NCBI RefSeq assembly: GCF_000153025.1
Contig: NZ_CH672429.1
Coordinates: 1,105,079 to 1,169,078 of the forward strand
DNA length: 64,000 bases
DNA from: Marinomonas sp. MED121
GTDB taxonomy: Bacteria > Pseudomonadota > Gammaproteobacteria > Pseudomonadales > Marinomonadaceae
Direction of reading: 5' to 3'
The notes under the pieces are model-generated. The model searched no databases, had not been told where the DNA came from, and was given only the letters and a program-made list of their open reading frames with translations. The first letter of the stretch is position 1; each line of letters begins with the position of its first letter. The position numbers were made by a program, and so were the translations under genes. Shown in pieces: positions 43,416 through 52,899 of the stretch.

Positions 43416-43820
43416 ATGAAATATTCAGGATATTACCTAATCGCAACAGGCATACTTCACAGTGCAATAGGCCTAGCTCTTGGCTGGAATACACTTTTAG
43501 AAATGCATCAAGATAATTGGTTAGCCAGCACCATGGCTGGCGATCAGATTTTATTTGATCGAGAGGCAATTTCTTGGTTTTTACTGTCAGGTATTTTCTG
43601 GATTTTATTTGGTTTGATGCTTCAAAAAGCCTTAGACGAAGGCTTTATACCGCCTATATCTTTAGCTTGGGGCTTTATCCTAATAGGTATTATTGTCGCC
43701 ATCATAATGCCTGTATCTGGCGCATATCTCTTTATTATTCAAGGTATTGTTTTAATGCGAGGTTGCCTAAAAGCAAAAACATTAACACCTTTGAGAAAGC
43801 GAGTAGTTAAGCCTTATTAA
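43416..43820 (+). CDS. DUF6463-like small membrane protein
   Basis: 134 aa with four hydrophobic segments, starting MKYSGYYLIATGILHSAIG and carrying LQKALDEGFIPPISLAWGF. A close paralogue is encoded at 45943 (same start MKYSGYYL and same LQKAL segment). It is the third gene of the DUF2867-TetR unit and overlaps the convergent LysR gene by 14 bp. Confidence 0.78.
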   Translation: MKYSGYYLIATGILHSAIGLALGWNTLLEMHQDNWLASTMAGDQILFDREAISWFLLSGIFWILFGLMLQKALDEGFIPPISLAWGFILIGIIVAIIMPVSGAYLFIIQGIVLMRGCLKAKTLTPLRKRVVKPY

Positions 43821-44694
43821 AAATCTCAGCGAGCCAATCAACAAAAACACCTGTGCGCTGAGAAAGATGCTTTTTATGGGGATATAAAGCGGAGACAGGC
43901 ATGCTTGGCACAGAGAATTGAGTGAGTATAGGCACCAATTCACCTGTTTCTAACTCATGCCTAATCCGGTATTTAGGGACTTGTATCAGGCCTAACCCAG
44001 CTTTGGCGCTCGCGGTATAAACCTCAGCGCCTGAGACGGCCACCAGAGAATTCAAATTTACTGAAACCAACTTATTTTTCACAAGAAAATCAAATTCTGA
44101 AGGTCTGGCTTTTACATCTAATGAATAGGCAATACCATTATGGCCCTGCAAAGCGTTTAAATCTTTGGGCGTGCCATATTGATCAAGATATTCAGGACTC
44201 GCCACTGTCACAATTTCCAGTTGAGTTAAAGGTTTCACAATTAAACTGGAATCCTGTAACTCACCCGCTCTTAATACACAGTCGATTCCCTCTTTTACAA
44301 GGTCAATAAGTCGATCATCCTCAGCAATATGAATTTTAATATCTGGATAACGCTTTAAGAAATCAGGAAGACGAGGAATGACAAAATGTTTAGCAAGTGT
44401 CCCTTGTAAATTGACCCTTAGCACACCTTTAGGAGAGTGTTTTAAGAAACTATTTTCAACCTCTTCCAATTCCCCAAGCAGTTTGATGCATTTTTCATAA
44501 TACTGCTCTCCATCTAAAGTTAAGCGCACTTGGCGAGTGGTTCGCTCTAGCAGCCTGACCCCAAGACGGCTTTCTAAGCGCTTGATACCATTAGTCACTG
44601 TGGCACGTGGTACGGCTAAATCTTCTGCAGCCAATGTAAAACTATTACGCTCTGCCACTCGAGAGAAGATCAGCATTTCTTTAAATTTATCCAT
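43807..44694 (-). CDS. LysR-family transcriptional regulator
   Basis: 295 aa from the ATG at 44694 (AAAGGG upstream). The winged HTH is FSRVAERNSFTLAAEDLAVPRATVTNGIKRLE (about 9-40), followed by the family's ligand-binding domain. It is divergent from the SDR gene at 44903, its likely target. Confidence 0.88.
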   Translation of the reverse strand: MDKFKEMLIFSRVAERNSFTLAAEDLAVPRATVTNGIKRLESRLGVRLLERTTRQVRLTLDGEQYYEKCIKLLGELEEVENSFLKHSPKGVLRVNLQGTLAKHFVIPRLPDFLKRYPDIKIHIAEDDRLIDLVKEGIDCVLRAGELQDSSLIVKPLTQLEIVTVASPEYLDQYGTPKDLNALQGHNGIAYSLDVKARPSEFDFLVKNKLVSVNLNSLVAVSGAEVYTASAKAGLGLIQVPKYRIRHELETGELVPILTQFSVPSMPVSALYPHKKHLSQRTGVFVDWLAEIFNKA

Positions 44695-44902
44695 TTCTTT
44701 CCCTTTAGTTAATGAACATGAGTTGAGCGACAAAAATTAAGTTACCCCAGTTAAGTTAACGCCATTGAACTATCACAAATGAAAACAAATGCTTATATTG
44801 TTATTAAAAATGGAATTGTCTTATCAATTTATAACTAATTATTCACTTTAGCATAAAGGTCATACTCACCCTCATTCTAATCAGCTTAATCGAGGTAAAA
44901 GT

Positions 44903-45637
44903 ATGTCTAATCCAAAAGTCGCCATCATAACAGGTGGATCACGGGGTATTGGGGCCAGTATTAGTAGAAGACTGGCGATTGAAGGTTTTAATATTGCAAT
45001 TAATTATGTCTCAAACTCAGAGCAAGCCATCAATTTAGTCAAAGAGTTAACGTCACTTGGCCATAAAGCAATCGCAATTCAATGTGATATTGCAAGCTCA
45101 GATTCAGTCAAACACCTTTTTAACCAAGTAGAAGCTCGCCTGGGTAAGGTGGATATCCTGGTTAATAATGCGGGCTGTATGCAATTAGCCTCGATTGCAA
45201 ATAGCAGTGATGAATTATTCGAAAAGCAAATCGAAACCAATTTAAAAGGTACTTTTAACACCTTAAGAGAAGCCTCCAAAAGGTTAAATCAGGGCGGGCG
45301 AATTATTAATATGTCTAGCAGTGTGTTGGGGTTAAAACTAGAAGAGTATGGTATTTATAGCGCAACAAAAGCAGCCGTTGAAGCGCTAACCAGTATTTTA
45401 GCCAAAGAGTTAAAAGGCACTGAGATTACCGTCAATGCGATCGCTCCTGGACCCACTGCCACTGAGCTTTTTTTGCATGGAAAGTCAGCACAGCAAATCC
45501 AGCATTTGTCACAGATGAACCCGATGCAGAGATTAGGCAGCCCTGATGACATAGGAAATATCGTCGCTTTTCTGTCCAGTCCTGATAGTCATTGGATTAA
45601 TGGACAAGTTATCAGAGCCAATGGTGGCATGATTTAA
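44903..45637 (+). CDS. Short-chain dehydrogenase/reductase, FabG-like
   Basis: 244 aa. Cofactor motif GGSRGIGASISRR (about 11-23), NNAG near 89, Ser in NMSSS and YSATKAA (catalytic Tyr/Lys around 152-156) are all present. It is a classical SDR reducing a ketone with NAD(P)H; substrate unknown. It is divergent from the LysR gene. Confidence 0.88.
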   Translation: MSNPKVAIITGGSRGIGASISRRLAIEGFNIAINYVSNSEQAINLVKELTSLGHKAIAIQCDIASSDSVKHLFNQVEARLGKVDILVNNAGCMQLASIANSSDELFEKQIETNLKGTFNTLREASKRLNQGGRIINMSSSVLGLKLEEYGIYSATKAAVEALTSILAKELKGTEITVNAIAPGPTATELFLHGKSAQQIQHLSQMNPMQRLGSPDDIGNIVAFLSSPDSHWINGQVIRANGGMI

Positions 45638-45942
45638 TCTAAAGGCGTTATAAGAAGAAATATACCTTGATAAATAAATCAGTAAACTCACGTTTAAACA
45701 CTGATGGAATGAATTGGTTTTATATCTTATCTATGTTTTTTGGGATATTTCCTTCAGCTTTGACATGCTAAAATATGCGCGCTTTATTTCGAGCGCTCAA
45801 ACATGATTTTTAGTGTTTTCTCGCTAAGCTTATAAGGGGCGTTAAATCCCCTACTTAGTACTTAGCCTAAGCAAGGCGACTTGTTCAAACCGAGGTGACA
45901 TAAAAGCATCTCGTTTTATTAAAAAAATGGAAGGAAGGCAAA
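45638..45942 (+). promoter_or_regulatory. Long leader with promoter before the DUF6463-like gene
   Basis: TTGACA (45760-45765) and, 17 bp on, TTTATT form a likely promoter; the leader to the gene is then about 150 nt, with GGGG/CCCC around 45836-45851 as a possible stem. Nothing else is recognised in this 305-bp gap. Confidence 0.4.
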
Positions 45943-46353
45943 ATGAAATTGATGAAATATTCAGGCTACTATCTCGTTTTGACAGGTATATTTCATTGCT
46001 TAATCGGTATCTATTATGGCTGGCAACCTTTAGTAAATATGCATAACGATCATTGGTTTTCGAGTATTTTTATCAATGACGAACCCATTTTTGACCGTTT
46101 AGCCATCGTTTGGTTTTTGATCTCAGGCGTGATGATAATCATGTTAGGCTTATTCTTACAAAAGGCACTTCAAGAAGGCTTTATTCCGCCACTTTCTTTA
46201 GCTTGGGGCTTGATAATAATAGGGATTATTTTAGTTTTCCTTTCGCCTTTTGAGACTGCCTATTTATTGCTTATCCAAGGTTTTATTCTCTTATTTGGTA
46301 TTCCGGATCTTATCAATCAAAGAATCGAAAAGAAGCTGCAAGAGAGCCGCTAA
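45943..46353 (+). CDS. DUF6463-like small membrane protein, paralogue
   Basis: 136 aa, about 50% identical by eye to the protein at 43416 (YSGYYL start; FLQKALQEGFIPPLSLAWGL). Four hydrophobic segments; GGAAGG lies four bases before the ATG. Its end overlaps the AraC gene by 4 bp. It probably arose by a duplication that placed the SDR/LysR pair between the copies. Confidence 0.78.
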   Translation: MKLMKYSGYYLVLTGIFHCLIGIYYGWQPLVNMHNDHWFSSIFINDEPIFDRLAIVWFLISGVMIIMLGLFLQKALQEGFIPPLSLAWGLIIIGIILVFLSPFETAYLLLIQGFILLFGIPDLINQRIEKKLQESR

Positions 46354-47126
46354 TCAACAAAATATGAGGCTGGGTTGGTATCAAACACTTGTTTAAATGC
46401 ATAGGTAAAAGCAGACGGTGATTGATAACCAACCTCTAACGCGACCTGAGTCACAGACAAACCTTTTTCTAATAAGTTAATCGCTTCCAATAATCGCACT
46501 TTTTGTCGCCACTCCTTAAAGCCCATTCCCACTTCTTTAGTAAAAATTCGAGTAATGGTTCGACTTGATAAATTTAATGTCTGAGCCCACTCTTCTAGGC
46601 TAACCCCATTACTGGGAGTATGAATTATCTGTCTGACTAATTCAGCTAAACGCTTATCTGAAGGGATTAGAATCGAGAGCGCACTATCCGCCTGCAAACT
46701 CAGCTGATCAATCAATACTTGGGTGAGTCGCTTATCTTTATCATCCAGTTCTTTATCTTCATGAGTCATTTCACCCACAGCTAAAATCAGCTCACGGACC
46801 AATGGGGTAACGCTTAACACCTTACTGGTATTTCCAAGAGCGGTAACCGTATCAGGCCTAAAATAAACACTATGAAAATGCGCACCTACCGGCACTCTCA
46901 CCCTATGATCACAATTAGGGGGTAACCAAATCGCTTTTTGTGGTGGCACAAACATGATCTGATTCTGGTACTCAACATTTAATACCCCACTTGAGGCATA
47001 CATAAGCTGATACCAAATATGATGATGAAGCTGCCCTTTATATCCAGCAGGCATGTCGATCTGATGAGTTAGAACGAACTTATCACCTGCGTTTTCAATT
47101 TTTTCGTTTGACGTTAACTTCGCCAT
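46350..47126 (-). CDS. AraC-family regulator with cupin N-terminus
   Basis: 258 aa; N-terminal cupin-like region (GQLHHHIWYQLMYASSGVLNVEYQ) and a C-terminal pair of HTHs (SLEEWAQTLNLSSRTITRIFTKEVGMGFKEWRQ...ALEVGYQSPSAFTYAFKQVFDTNPASYF). The NimR-like group of these regulators usually represses an adjacent efflux gene; the divergent MFS gene is the likely target. Confidence 0.88.
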   Translation of the reverse strand: MAKLTSNEKIENAGDKFVLTHQIDMPAGYKGQLHHHIWYQLMYASSGVLNVEYQNQIMFVPPQKAIWLPPNCDHRVRVPVGAHFHSVYFRPDTVTALGNTSKVLSVTPLVRELILAVGEMTHEDKELDDKDKRLTQVLIDQLSLQADSALSILIPSDKRLAELVRQIIHTPSNGVSLEEWAQTLNLSSRTITRIFTKEVGMGFKEWRQKVRLLEAINLLEKGLSVTQVALEVGYQSPSAFTYAFKQVFDTNPASYFVD

Positions 47127-47297
47127 GATCTCTCACTTTGTGATTTAGTGGACTTTTTTTATCTACTCAATAGCTTTTAGTAACACTCATTTCAATATTG
47201 TCCGTTTATCGACATTGATCGTCATAACATAGAAGGTAAGACTAAAAAATAACGAATAGACTGTCTCATATCAATTTATTTAACAAGAGATTAAACA

Positions 47298-48485
47298 ATG
47301 TTACTCAATAGAAATGCTTATTCTTGGCAAACCCCCAAGCATCTCCTCATGCTGGTATCCATTATTGTACCTATGGCATTTGCTAGTTGGCAGGCACTAC
47401 TGAATAATTTTGTCATTGAAAAAGCACACTTTACCGGCGCTGAGATTGGCCTATTACAAAGTGTGCGTGAGATCCCAGGCTTTTTAGCCTTTACCGCCAT
47501 CTTTGTACTCTTATTTTTAAGAGAACAAAAATTCATGTTGCTCTCACTCGTCATGCTTACTTTAGGTGTCGCGATTACGGGCTTTTTCCCTTCGGTGGCA
47601 GGGCTTTTATGCACGACCTTGTTGATGTCTATTGGCTTTCATTATTTTGAGACCTTAAAGCAGTCATTATCACTGCAATGGCTCACAAAAGAAGAAGCGC
47701 CAGAGGTATTAGGCAAGCTTATTTCCGTTGGTGCGCTCGCCTCACTCATTACCTATTCTGGGCTTTGGGTACTGTTAGAAATATTCCAGCTTGAGTTTAA
47801 ATGGGTGTACCTGATTGCAGGAAGCTTATCTCTCGCGATAGTGCTCTTTATTTGGGCCGCTTTCCCTAACTTTGAAGCTAAGGTGCCACAAAATAAAAAA
47901 TTAGTACTGCGCAAACGTTACTGGCTCTACTATGCCCTAACCTTTATGAGTGGCGCGAGACGTCAGATCTTTGTGGTGTTTGCAGGCTTCTTAATGGTCG
48001 AAAAGTTTGGTTATTCTGCCGCTGATATTACCTTACTCTTCTTGATTAACTACGCCTTTAACTGGTTATTCGCAAAAAAAATTGGCAAGTTGATCGGACA
48101 CTTTGGCGAACGTAACGCCCTTATTTTTGAGTACCTTGGCTTGATACTGGTATTCGTAGGTTATGCTTTTGTAGATTCAGCTATCATGGCAGGTAGCTTA
48201 TATGTGATAGATCACTTGTTCTTTGCTTTGGCGCTCGCCATTAAAACCTACTTTCAGAAAATAGCGGACCCAGCGGATATGGCCTCTACTGCTGGTGTGT
48301 CTTTCACTATCAGCCATATTGCCGCTGTAGTGATTCCAGTGACCTTTGGTTTAATCTGGTTGGTGTCCCCTGCCAGTGTATTTTTAGCAGGAGCTGCGAT
48401 GGCGGCTGCCTCTTTGGTCTTAGCCTTTAACATTCCAGCCAAACCAGATGAAGGCAATGAAGTACGCCGATTTAAGTGGGCTTAA
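47298..48485 (+). CDS. Major facilitator superfamily transporter
   Basis: 395 aa with about twelve hydrophobic segments, starting MLLNRNAYSWQTPKHLLMLV and ending EVRRFKWA. The pattern (LLQSVREIPGF; LTFMSGARRQIFVVFAGFLMVEKFGYSA) is of a drug-type MFS pump. It is divergent from the AraC gene. Its last 58 codons are duplicated at 50226-50401. Confidence 0.87.
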   Translation: MLLNRNAYSWQTPKHLLMLVSIIVPMAFASWQALLNNFVIEKAHFTGAEIGLLQSVREIPGFLAFTAIFVLLFLREQKFMLLSLVMLTLGVAITGFFPSVAGLLCTTLLMSIGFHYFETLKQSLSLQWLTKEEAPEVLGKLISVGALASLITYSGLWVLLEIFQLEFKWVYLIAGSLSLAIVLFIWAAFPNFEAKVPQNKKLVLRKRYWLYYALTFMSGARRQIFVVFAGFLMVEKFGYSAADITLLFLINYAFNWLFAKKIGKLIGHFGERNALIFEYLGLILVFVGYAFVDSAIMAGSLYVIDHLFFALALAIKTYFQKIADPADMASTAGVSFTISHIAAVVIPVTFGLIWLVSPASVFLAGAAMAAASLVLAFNIPAKPDEGNEVRRFKWA

Positions 48486-48555
48486 TAAATACTTTAAAAA
48501 GTAACACTCAAACTAAGCGCCAATTAATTTGCTTAATTTTATAATTTATTCATAG

Positions 48556-48591
48556 CGTCTTGTTCGTCACAATTTTGGCTGACAAGACGCG
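48556..48591. terminator. Hairpin between convergent MFS and LysR genes
   Basis: GCGTCTTGT and ACAAGACGC form a 9-bp stem with an 18-nt loop between two convergent stop codons. A terminator working in either direction is likely. Confidence 0.65.
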
Positions 48592-48608
48592 TTTAAAGAA
48601 CAAGAGTA

Positions 48609-49508
48609 TTACAGATGTTCTTTAAACCAAGCCTTAATAAAATCAATAAAAACCCTCGTTTTAAGGGGTAAAACGCCTTGATAAGGATAAACAAGATAAA
48701 TTGGGTCGGGTTCAAGTTTAAAGTCAGATAAAACTTCACATAAGCGCTTCTCGATCAGGTCTTGTTTTACTAAATAGCTAGGCAAGCGAACTAGCCCCTT
48801 GCCCTCAATGGCAGATTCACGAATCAATGGATAGTGATTAATCGATAGGTTCCAATTAATCTCGGTTAGTACCACTTCCCCTTCAATCAGTAATGGCCAA
48901 CGATGAAACTTATCAACACTTGAATGCAGCACTCCAGTATGGTGACACAGATTTTCTGGGCAAATAGGTCTCTCATACTTAGCTAGATAAGTAGGGGCTG
49001 CATAAACCCCCATATCTAAACAACCAATTTTGATAGCAACAAGATCTTCATCCAGCTCAGAACTCATTCTGACAGCCATATCAAGGCTTTCAAATTTCAA
49101 ATCTTTAACACTATTGTGTAGCTCTAAGGCTACCTTTACGTCAGGATACTTAAGCTGAAACTCAGCAATAACTTGTGTCATAAATACTTGGCCAAAAGAG
49201 ACAGGTACAGACAAGCTAATCACACCTTGCATGTCCCCCTTTAGAACCTCTAATGCTCGCTCAGCTTCATCGATAGTCGCTAACAGTTGCTCACAGTAAT
49301 CCACGTAAGCTAGGCCAGATGGCGTTAATTCAAGACGTCTTGTCGTTCGAAACATTAACTTAAGTCCAATGGCGTCTTCCAATCGAGACACCTGCAGACT
49401 CACATAAGTTTTAGATTTACCCAATACTTTCGATGCTTGGGTAAAACTCCCCGTTTTTGCGACGACTGCAAAGGTAGTCATTTCTTCAATCATGCTTCTC
49501 ATTGTCAT
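48609..49508 (-). CDS. LysR-family transcriptional regulator
   Basis: 299 aa; HTH FAVVAKTGSFTQASKVLGKSKTYVSLQVSRLE (about 13-44), then a type 2 periplasmic-binding-like domain. Divergent from the SDR gene at 49599, its probable target. A small inserted module with that gene lies between the MFS gene and the MFS fragment. Confidence 0.87.
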   Translation of the reverse strand: MTMRSMIEEMTTFAVVAKTGSFTQASKVLGKSKTYVSLQVSRLEDAIGLKLMFRTTRRLELTPSGLAYVDYCEQLLATIDEAERALEVLKGDMQGVISLSVPVSFGQVFMTQVIAEFQLKYPDVKVALELHNSVKDLKFESLDMAVRMSSELDEDLVAIKIGCLDMGVYAAPTYLAKYERPICPENLCHHTGVLHSSVDKFHRWPLLIEGEVVLTEINWNLSINHYPLIRESAIEGKGLVRLPSYLVKQDLIEKRLCEVLSDFKLEPDPIYLVYPYQGVLPLKTRVFIDFIKAWFKEHL

Positions 49509-49598
49509 TTTTTAATAACAATCCTTTTAGTAAATTGGGACTAATCCGCTTATCACCAAGAGATTATCATTAAAAGTATAAACAATAGGAGAAATTAG

Positions 49599-50201
49599 AT
49601 GCGTATTATTTTAGTTGGAGCCTCAGGTACAATTGGCACAGCGGTGAAAGCAGAACTTGATCATCGTCATGACGTAATTACTGCAGGGCGTAATTCTGGT
49701 GATTTATATCTGGATATAACGGACACAGATTCCATCCACACAGCATTTACTAAAGCAGGAAAATTTGATGCAGTTATAAGCTGCGCCGGACACACAAAAT
49801 GGGCCCCTTTTACTCAAATGACAACTGCAGATTATGAAGTGGGTCTCAAAGATAAACTTATGGGGCAAGTAAACTTAGTACTCATAGGTCGTGAATATAT
49901 TAATCAGGGCGGCTCTTTTACCCTGTCCACCGGAGTCACTGATCATGACCCTATCCCTATGGCGAGCTCAGCTTCTATGGTAGCAACAGCCCTTAATGGC
50001 TTTGTTATGGCAGCAGCAATTGAAATGCCCCGCGGCATTCGCCTTAATGCGGTAAGCCCGGGAGTAATAGAAGAAGCTATGGAAAAGTATGCGCCCTATT
50101 TTAGAGGCCATAACCCTGTTCCAGCCGCCAAGGCTGCTCTTGGTTACGCTAAGAGTGTAGAAGGTTTGCAGACAGGACAAACCTTTCGCATCTTATCTTA
50201 A
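49599..50201 (+). CDS. Short-chain dehydrogenase/reductase, short type
   Basis: 200 aa; starts MRIILVGASGTIGTAVKAEL (Rossmann GxxGxxG-like) and contains NAVSPGVIEEAME near the C-terminus. The catalytic Tyr/Lys pair of classical SDRs is not evident (SASMVATALNGF in that position), typical of the atypical SDR group. It is divergent from the LysR gene. Confidence 0.82.
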   Translation: MRIILVGASGTIGTAVKAELDHRHDVITAGRNSGDLYLDITDTDSIHTAFTKAGKFDAVISCAGHTKWAPFTQMTTADYEVGLKDKLMGQVNLVLIGREYINQGGSFTLSTGVTDHDPIPMASSASMVATALNGFVMAAAIEMPRGIRLNAVSPGVIEEAMEKYAPYFRGHNPVPAAKAALGYAKSVEGLQTGQTFRILS

Positions 50202-50225
50202 GGCTAACTCATTTAAATCAATATA

Positions 50226-50401
50226 TCAGCCATATTGCCGCTATACTGATTCCAGTGACCTTTGGTTTAATTTGGCTTGTTTCCCCTGCAAGTGTCTTTT
50301 TAGCAGGAGCTGCGATGGCGGCAGCCTCTTTGGTCTTAGCCTTTAACATTCCAGCCAAACCAGATGAGGGCAATGAAGTACGCCGATTTAAGTGGGCTTA
50401 A
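50226..50401 (+). pseudogene. 3' fragment of a duplicated MFS gene
   Basis: Repeats the last 58 codons of the MFS gene at 47298 (ISHIAA...EVRRFKWA then TAA) in an open frame but with no start of its own. Substitutions relative to the full gene are mostly synonymous plus VV to IL. It begins about 25 bp after the SDR stop codon; the rest of the copy is missing. Confidence 0.9.
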
Positions 50402-50443
50402 AATAGCAAAGATTAAAGCGCTTCTGTCACATAGCAGTAGCGC

Positions 50444-50947
50444 TTATTTTTTCTTATCCAAGCGCTGACTTTCATCCGTTTTTTTAATCACGGCTTTTTG
50501 AAGAATCAAAGTATTAGGATAAGTAATCAGATCGTCACCTCGTTTTATCAGCACATGAAACAAGGCAATCTCAACGATCACACCACGAATGTCATCGTCT
50601 TTATCCACTACCTGTATCTGATCACCCACCCGATAAGGAAAGCCAAAGAAGATAATCAAACTCGCGGTAATATTGCTCAAAATGGACCATTGGGCAAAAA
50701 GCGCGACGCCCAATACCGCAAATAAAGAGGATAAAAAGATAGAAATTTGAGAGTACTCGATCCCTAAGAAGGTCACGAGTAATATCAGATAAAAAACAAT
50801 CAATGAAAGGCTAAGAGTCTTAGTAATATACTTAATTCGAAAGGGGCTTACCGAACGGCTGATGCCAATTTTCTCGATGGTTTTAGTGGTGATTCGAAGA
50901 CTGATAAAGAGTGCTAATAAAATGGCTGATGCAATCAGGGTGTTCAT
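50444..50947 (-). CDS. MscS-like mechanosensitive channel protein, short
   Basis: 167 aa, shorter than full MscS (about 286). Three hydrophobic segments precede FLSSLFAVLGVALFAQWSILSNITASLIIFFGFPYRVGDQIQV, the pore helix and beta-domain start of MscS. The C-terminal vestibule domain is largely missing. It may be a small YbdG/MscS-type channel. Confidence 0.82.
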   Translation of the reverse strand: MNTLIASAILLALFISLRITTKTIEKIGISRSVSPFRIKYITKTLSLSLIVFYLILLVTFLGIEYSQISIFLSSLFAVLGVALFAQWSILSNITASLIIFFGFPYRVGDQIQVVDKDDDIRGVIVEIALFHVLIKRGDDLITYPNTLILQKAVIKKTDESQRLDKKK

Positions 50948-51053
50948 TTAGATTAAGCCTTTTAAAGGAGCAAGTTGTGATATCAAGATACCGTCTAAAA
51001 AACTGACAAACAAGCCTTTCCCTAGCGAATCAATTAATTAAAACGCTTTCTCT

Positions 51054-51755
51054 TTAATCTTCAAACCCAGCCACTTCACCCACAGCAATAAAACTGCCCA
51101 TGCCAAATAAAATCGAGCCGGAGACCTTATCCTGTATCACTTGTGCATTCTTATGCTTTAGCAACCAACTGGCCACCTTACTGGATGACACTGCCACTAA
51201 AATATCACAAGGCAAGGCTGTTAATGCTGCAATCATGCCTAAAACAAAAAGCTGTAGCGCAATCGGGCCTGACTCGGGCACCACAAATTGAGGCAAAAGG
51301 GCAATAAAGAACAAGGCGGTTTTTGGGTTAGTGACTTCAACAATAATACTTTGAATAAACACCTTTTTTAGAGGCATGCTTTTTGTCTTTTTAACCGATA
51401 AAGCCTCATCATCAGACTTGCCTTCAGAACCTGAACCTGAACCTGAACCTGAACCTGAACCTGAACAAGAATGAGCACGCCAGTAACTCACGCCCAAATA
51501 AATAAGATATAAAGCACCGCTTAACTTCACTATCATATACAGGGTCGGCGAATGGCTAAACAAAACTGACAAGCCCAAAACAGCCGCTGCCACATGGATT
51601 AAGCTACCAACACCAAGGCCCGCAGCTGCCACTAAGCCACCTTGCACTCCTTGAGCAATGGATCTTGCCATCACATATAAATTAGAAGGGCCTGGAGAGA
51701 GACTCATTAATATTGAAGTCAGGGTAAAAGCTAATAAAATTTCGATTGATGGCAT
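51054..51755 (-). CDS. LysE-family translocator with Gly-Ser repeat
   Basis: 233 aa with the LysE/RhtB pattern (MSLSPGPSNLYVMARSIAQGVQGGL; NPKTALFFIALLPQFV). A hexanucleotide repeat (51427-51466; about 6.7 copies) encodes SGSGSG in a loop between membrane segments. The unit is 6 bp, so copy changes keep frame. The family exports amino acids. Confidence 0.86.
   Translation of the reverse strand: MPSIEILLAFTLTSILMSLSPGPSNLYVMARSIAQGVQGGLVAAAGLGVGSLIHVAAAVLGLSVLFSHSPTLYMIVKLSGALYLIYLGVSYWRAHSCSGSGSGSGSGSGSEGKSDDEALSVKKTKSMPLKKVFIQSIIVEVTNPKTALFFIALLPQFVVPESGPIALQLFVLGMIAALTALPCDILVAVSSSKVASWLLKHKNAQVIQDKVSGSILFGMGSFIAVGEVAGFED
51427..51466 (-). repeat. Hexanucleotide tandem repeat (GAACCT)
   Basis: Six full copies of GAACCT plus GAAC, inside the LysE-family gene; minus-strand reading gives alternating Gly and Ser codons. 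Confidence 0.95.
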
Positions 51756-51919
51756 TCATCATTCTCCGCAGCAAGGCATTGTCAGGTCATCATTTTCTGA
51801 ACCTGATCTAATAAGAAAGAATGAAGGTTATCTGAGAAAATAAAATTAGTTAAATTAATATTATTAAATAGTCATTAATTATTTTACTAATTTCTCACTA
51901 AGAAGAGTCTAATAGATAG

Positions 51920-52828
51920 CTATGAAGAACTCACACCACCATAAACATCAATGGTAAAACCTCTTTCTTTCGCATAACGCTTTGGCGTTTGCCCTAGCTG
52001 CTTTTTGAGGTGTCGAATAAGATGTGGCTGATCACTAAAACCAAATTCAAAGGCGACCTCAACCCAATCTATGTCTTGAGCTTGTTTTTGATATAAATGC
52101 TCAAGTAAAACCTCAAGCTTATTAATTGCTTGGCATTGCTTTAAACTTAACCCTGTCACCCTGATAAAACTGCGTTCTAAGGTACGCTGTGAGCAATTTA
52201 AGCTCTTTCCTAATGCTGAGATATTCCTTGTTGCAAGCATGGTTAGCGCTCTACCTACAAGCAGGCTATGCCTATCCTCTTTCACTTGACTAAGCCAGGG
52301 CAGTAAAAGCTTATCTAATTGATCACAACAGAGCTGCGGCTCTTCACGCGCTAATGAGATGAGCTCCTGAACGAATAGATTTTCTTTCGTAAACAGCTTC
52401 TCTTTAATGAGTACCTGCAACTGAGTTGCTTTAGCTTGATTTAGTACCGCTTGGCTATCGAACTCATCATTCTCATTGAGGTTCAAACGATATAAAGCGC
52501 CTGGGCGGAATTTGATACCCAAATGAACAAATGCCTGCCTATGATCAAGTTGTAAAGTTTGCTGGTGAGGATATAACCAGTGGCTTCCAAAGCCAAATGA
52601 AGCACCTTTATGCCTGAATGCCAGAGGCTCTGTTACATCCGCCTCATGTAGATCAAGCCCATAAAAATAGGCCTGATCCGAAGGCGATAATATCAAGTGT
52701 GCGCTTGGGTCTGGATTGAGTTTTGGATACGGGTAACTTGCGGCATCTTTGGTTTTTTCGATAAACCAATAACACGCTATCAAGTTACTTAATACCTCTG
52801 ATTGAGGGGCTTGAATCCAATTAATCAT
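51920..52828 (-). CDS. AraC-family regulator
   Basis: 302 aa with a C-terminal double HTH (SALGKSLNCSQRTLERSFIRVTGLSLKQCQAINKLEVLL...VAFEFGFSDQPHLIRHLKKQLGQTPKRYAKE) and an N-terminal sensing domain resembling DUF6597-type. Ligand unknown. It is the only regulator in this part, next to LysE and GNAT genes. Confidence 0.87.
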   Translation of the reverse strand: MINWIQAPQSEVLSNLIACYWFIEKTKDAASYPYPKLNPDPSAHLILSPSDQAYFYGLDLHEADVTEPLAFRHKGASFGFGSHWLYPHQQTLQLDHRQAFVHLGIKFRPGALYRLNLNENDEFDSQAVLNQAKATQLQVLIKEKLFTKENLFVQELISLAREEPQLCCDQLDKLLLPWLSQVKEDRHSLLVGRALTMLATRNISALGKSLNCSQRTLERSFIRVTGLSLKQCQAINKLEVLLEHLYQKQAQDIDWVEVAFEFGFSDQPHLIRHLKKQLGQTPKRYAKERGFTIDVYGGVSSS

Positions 52829-52899
52829 GTCTTTTCACACTCAACTTTTTATCCTGACTAATACTCCAAGCTGACATTATATTTTCCACCTAAAAAAGA

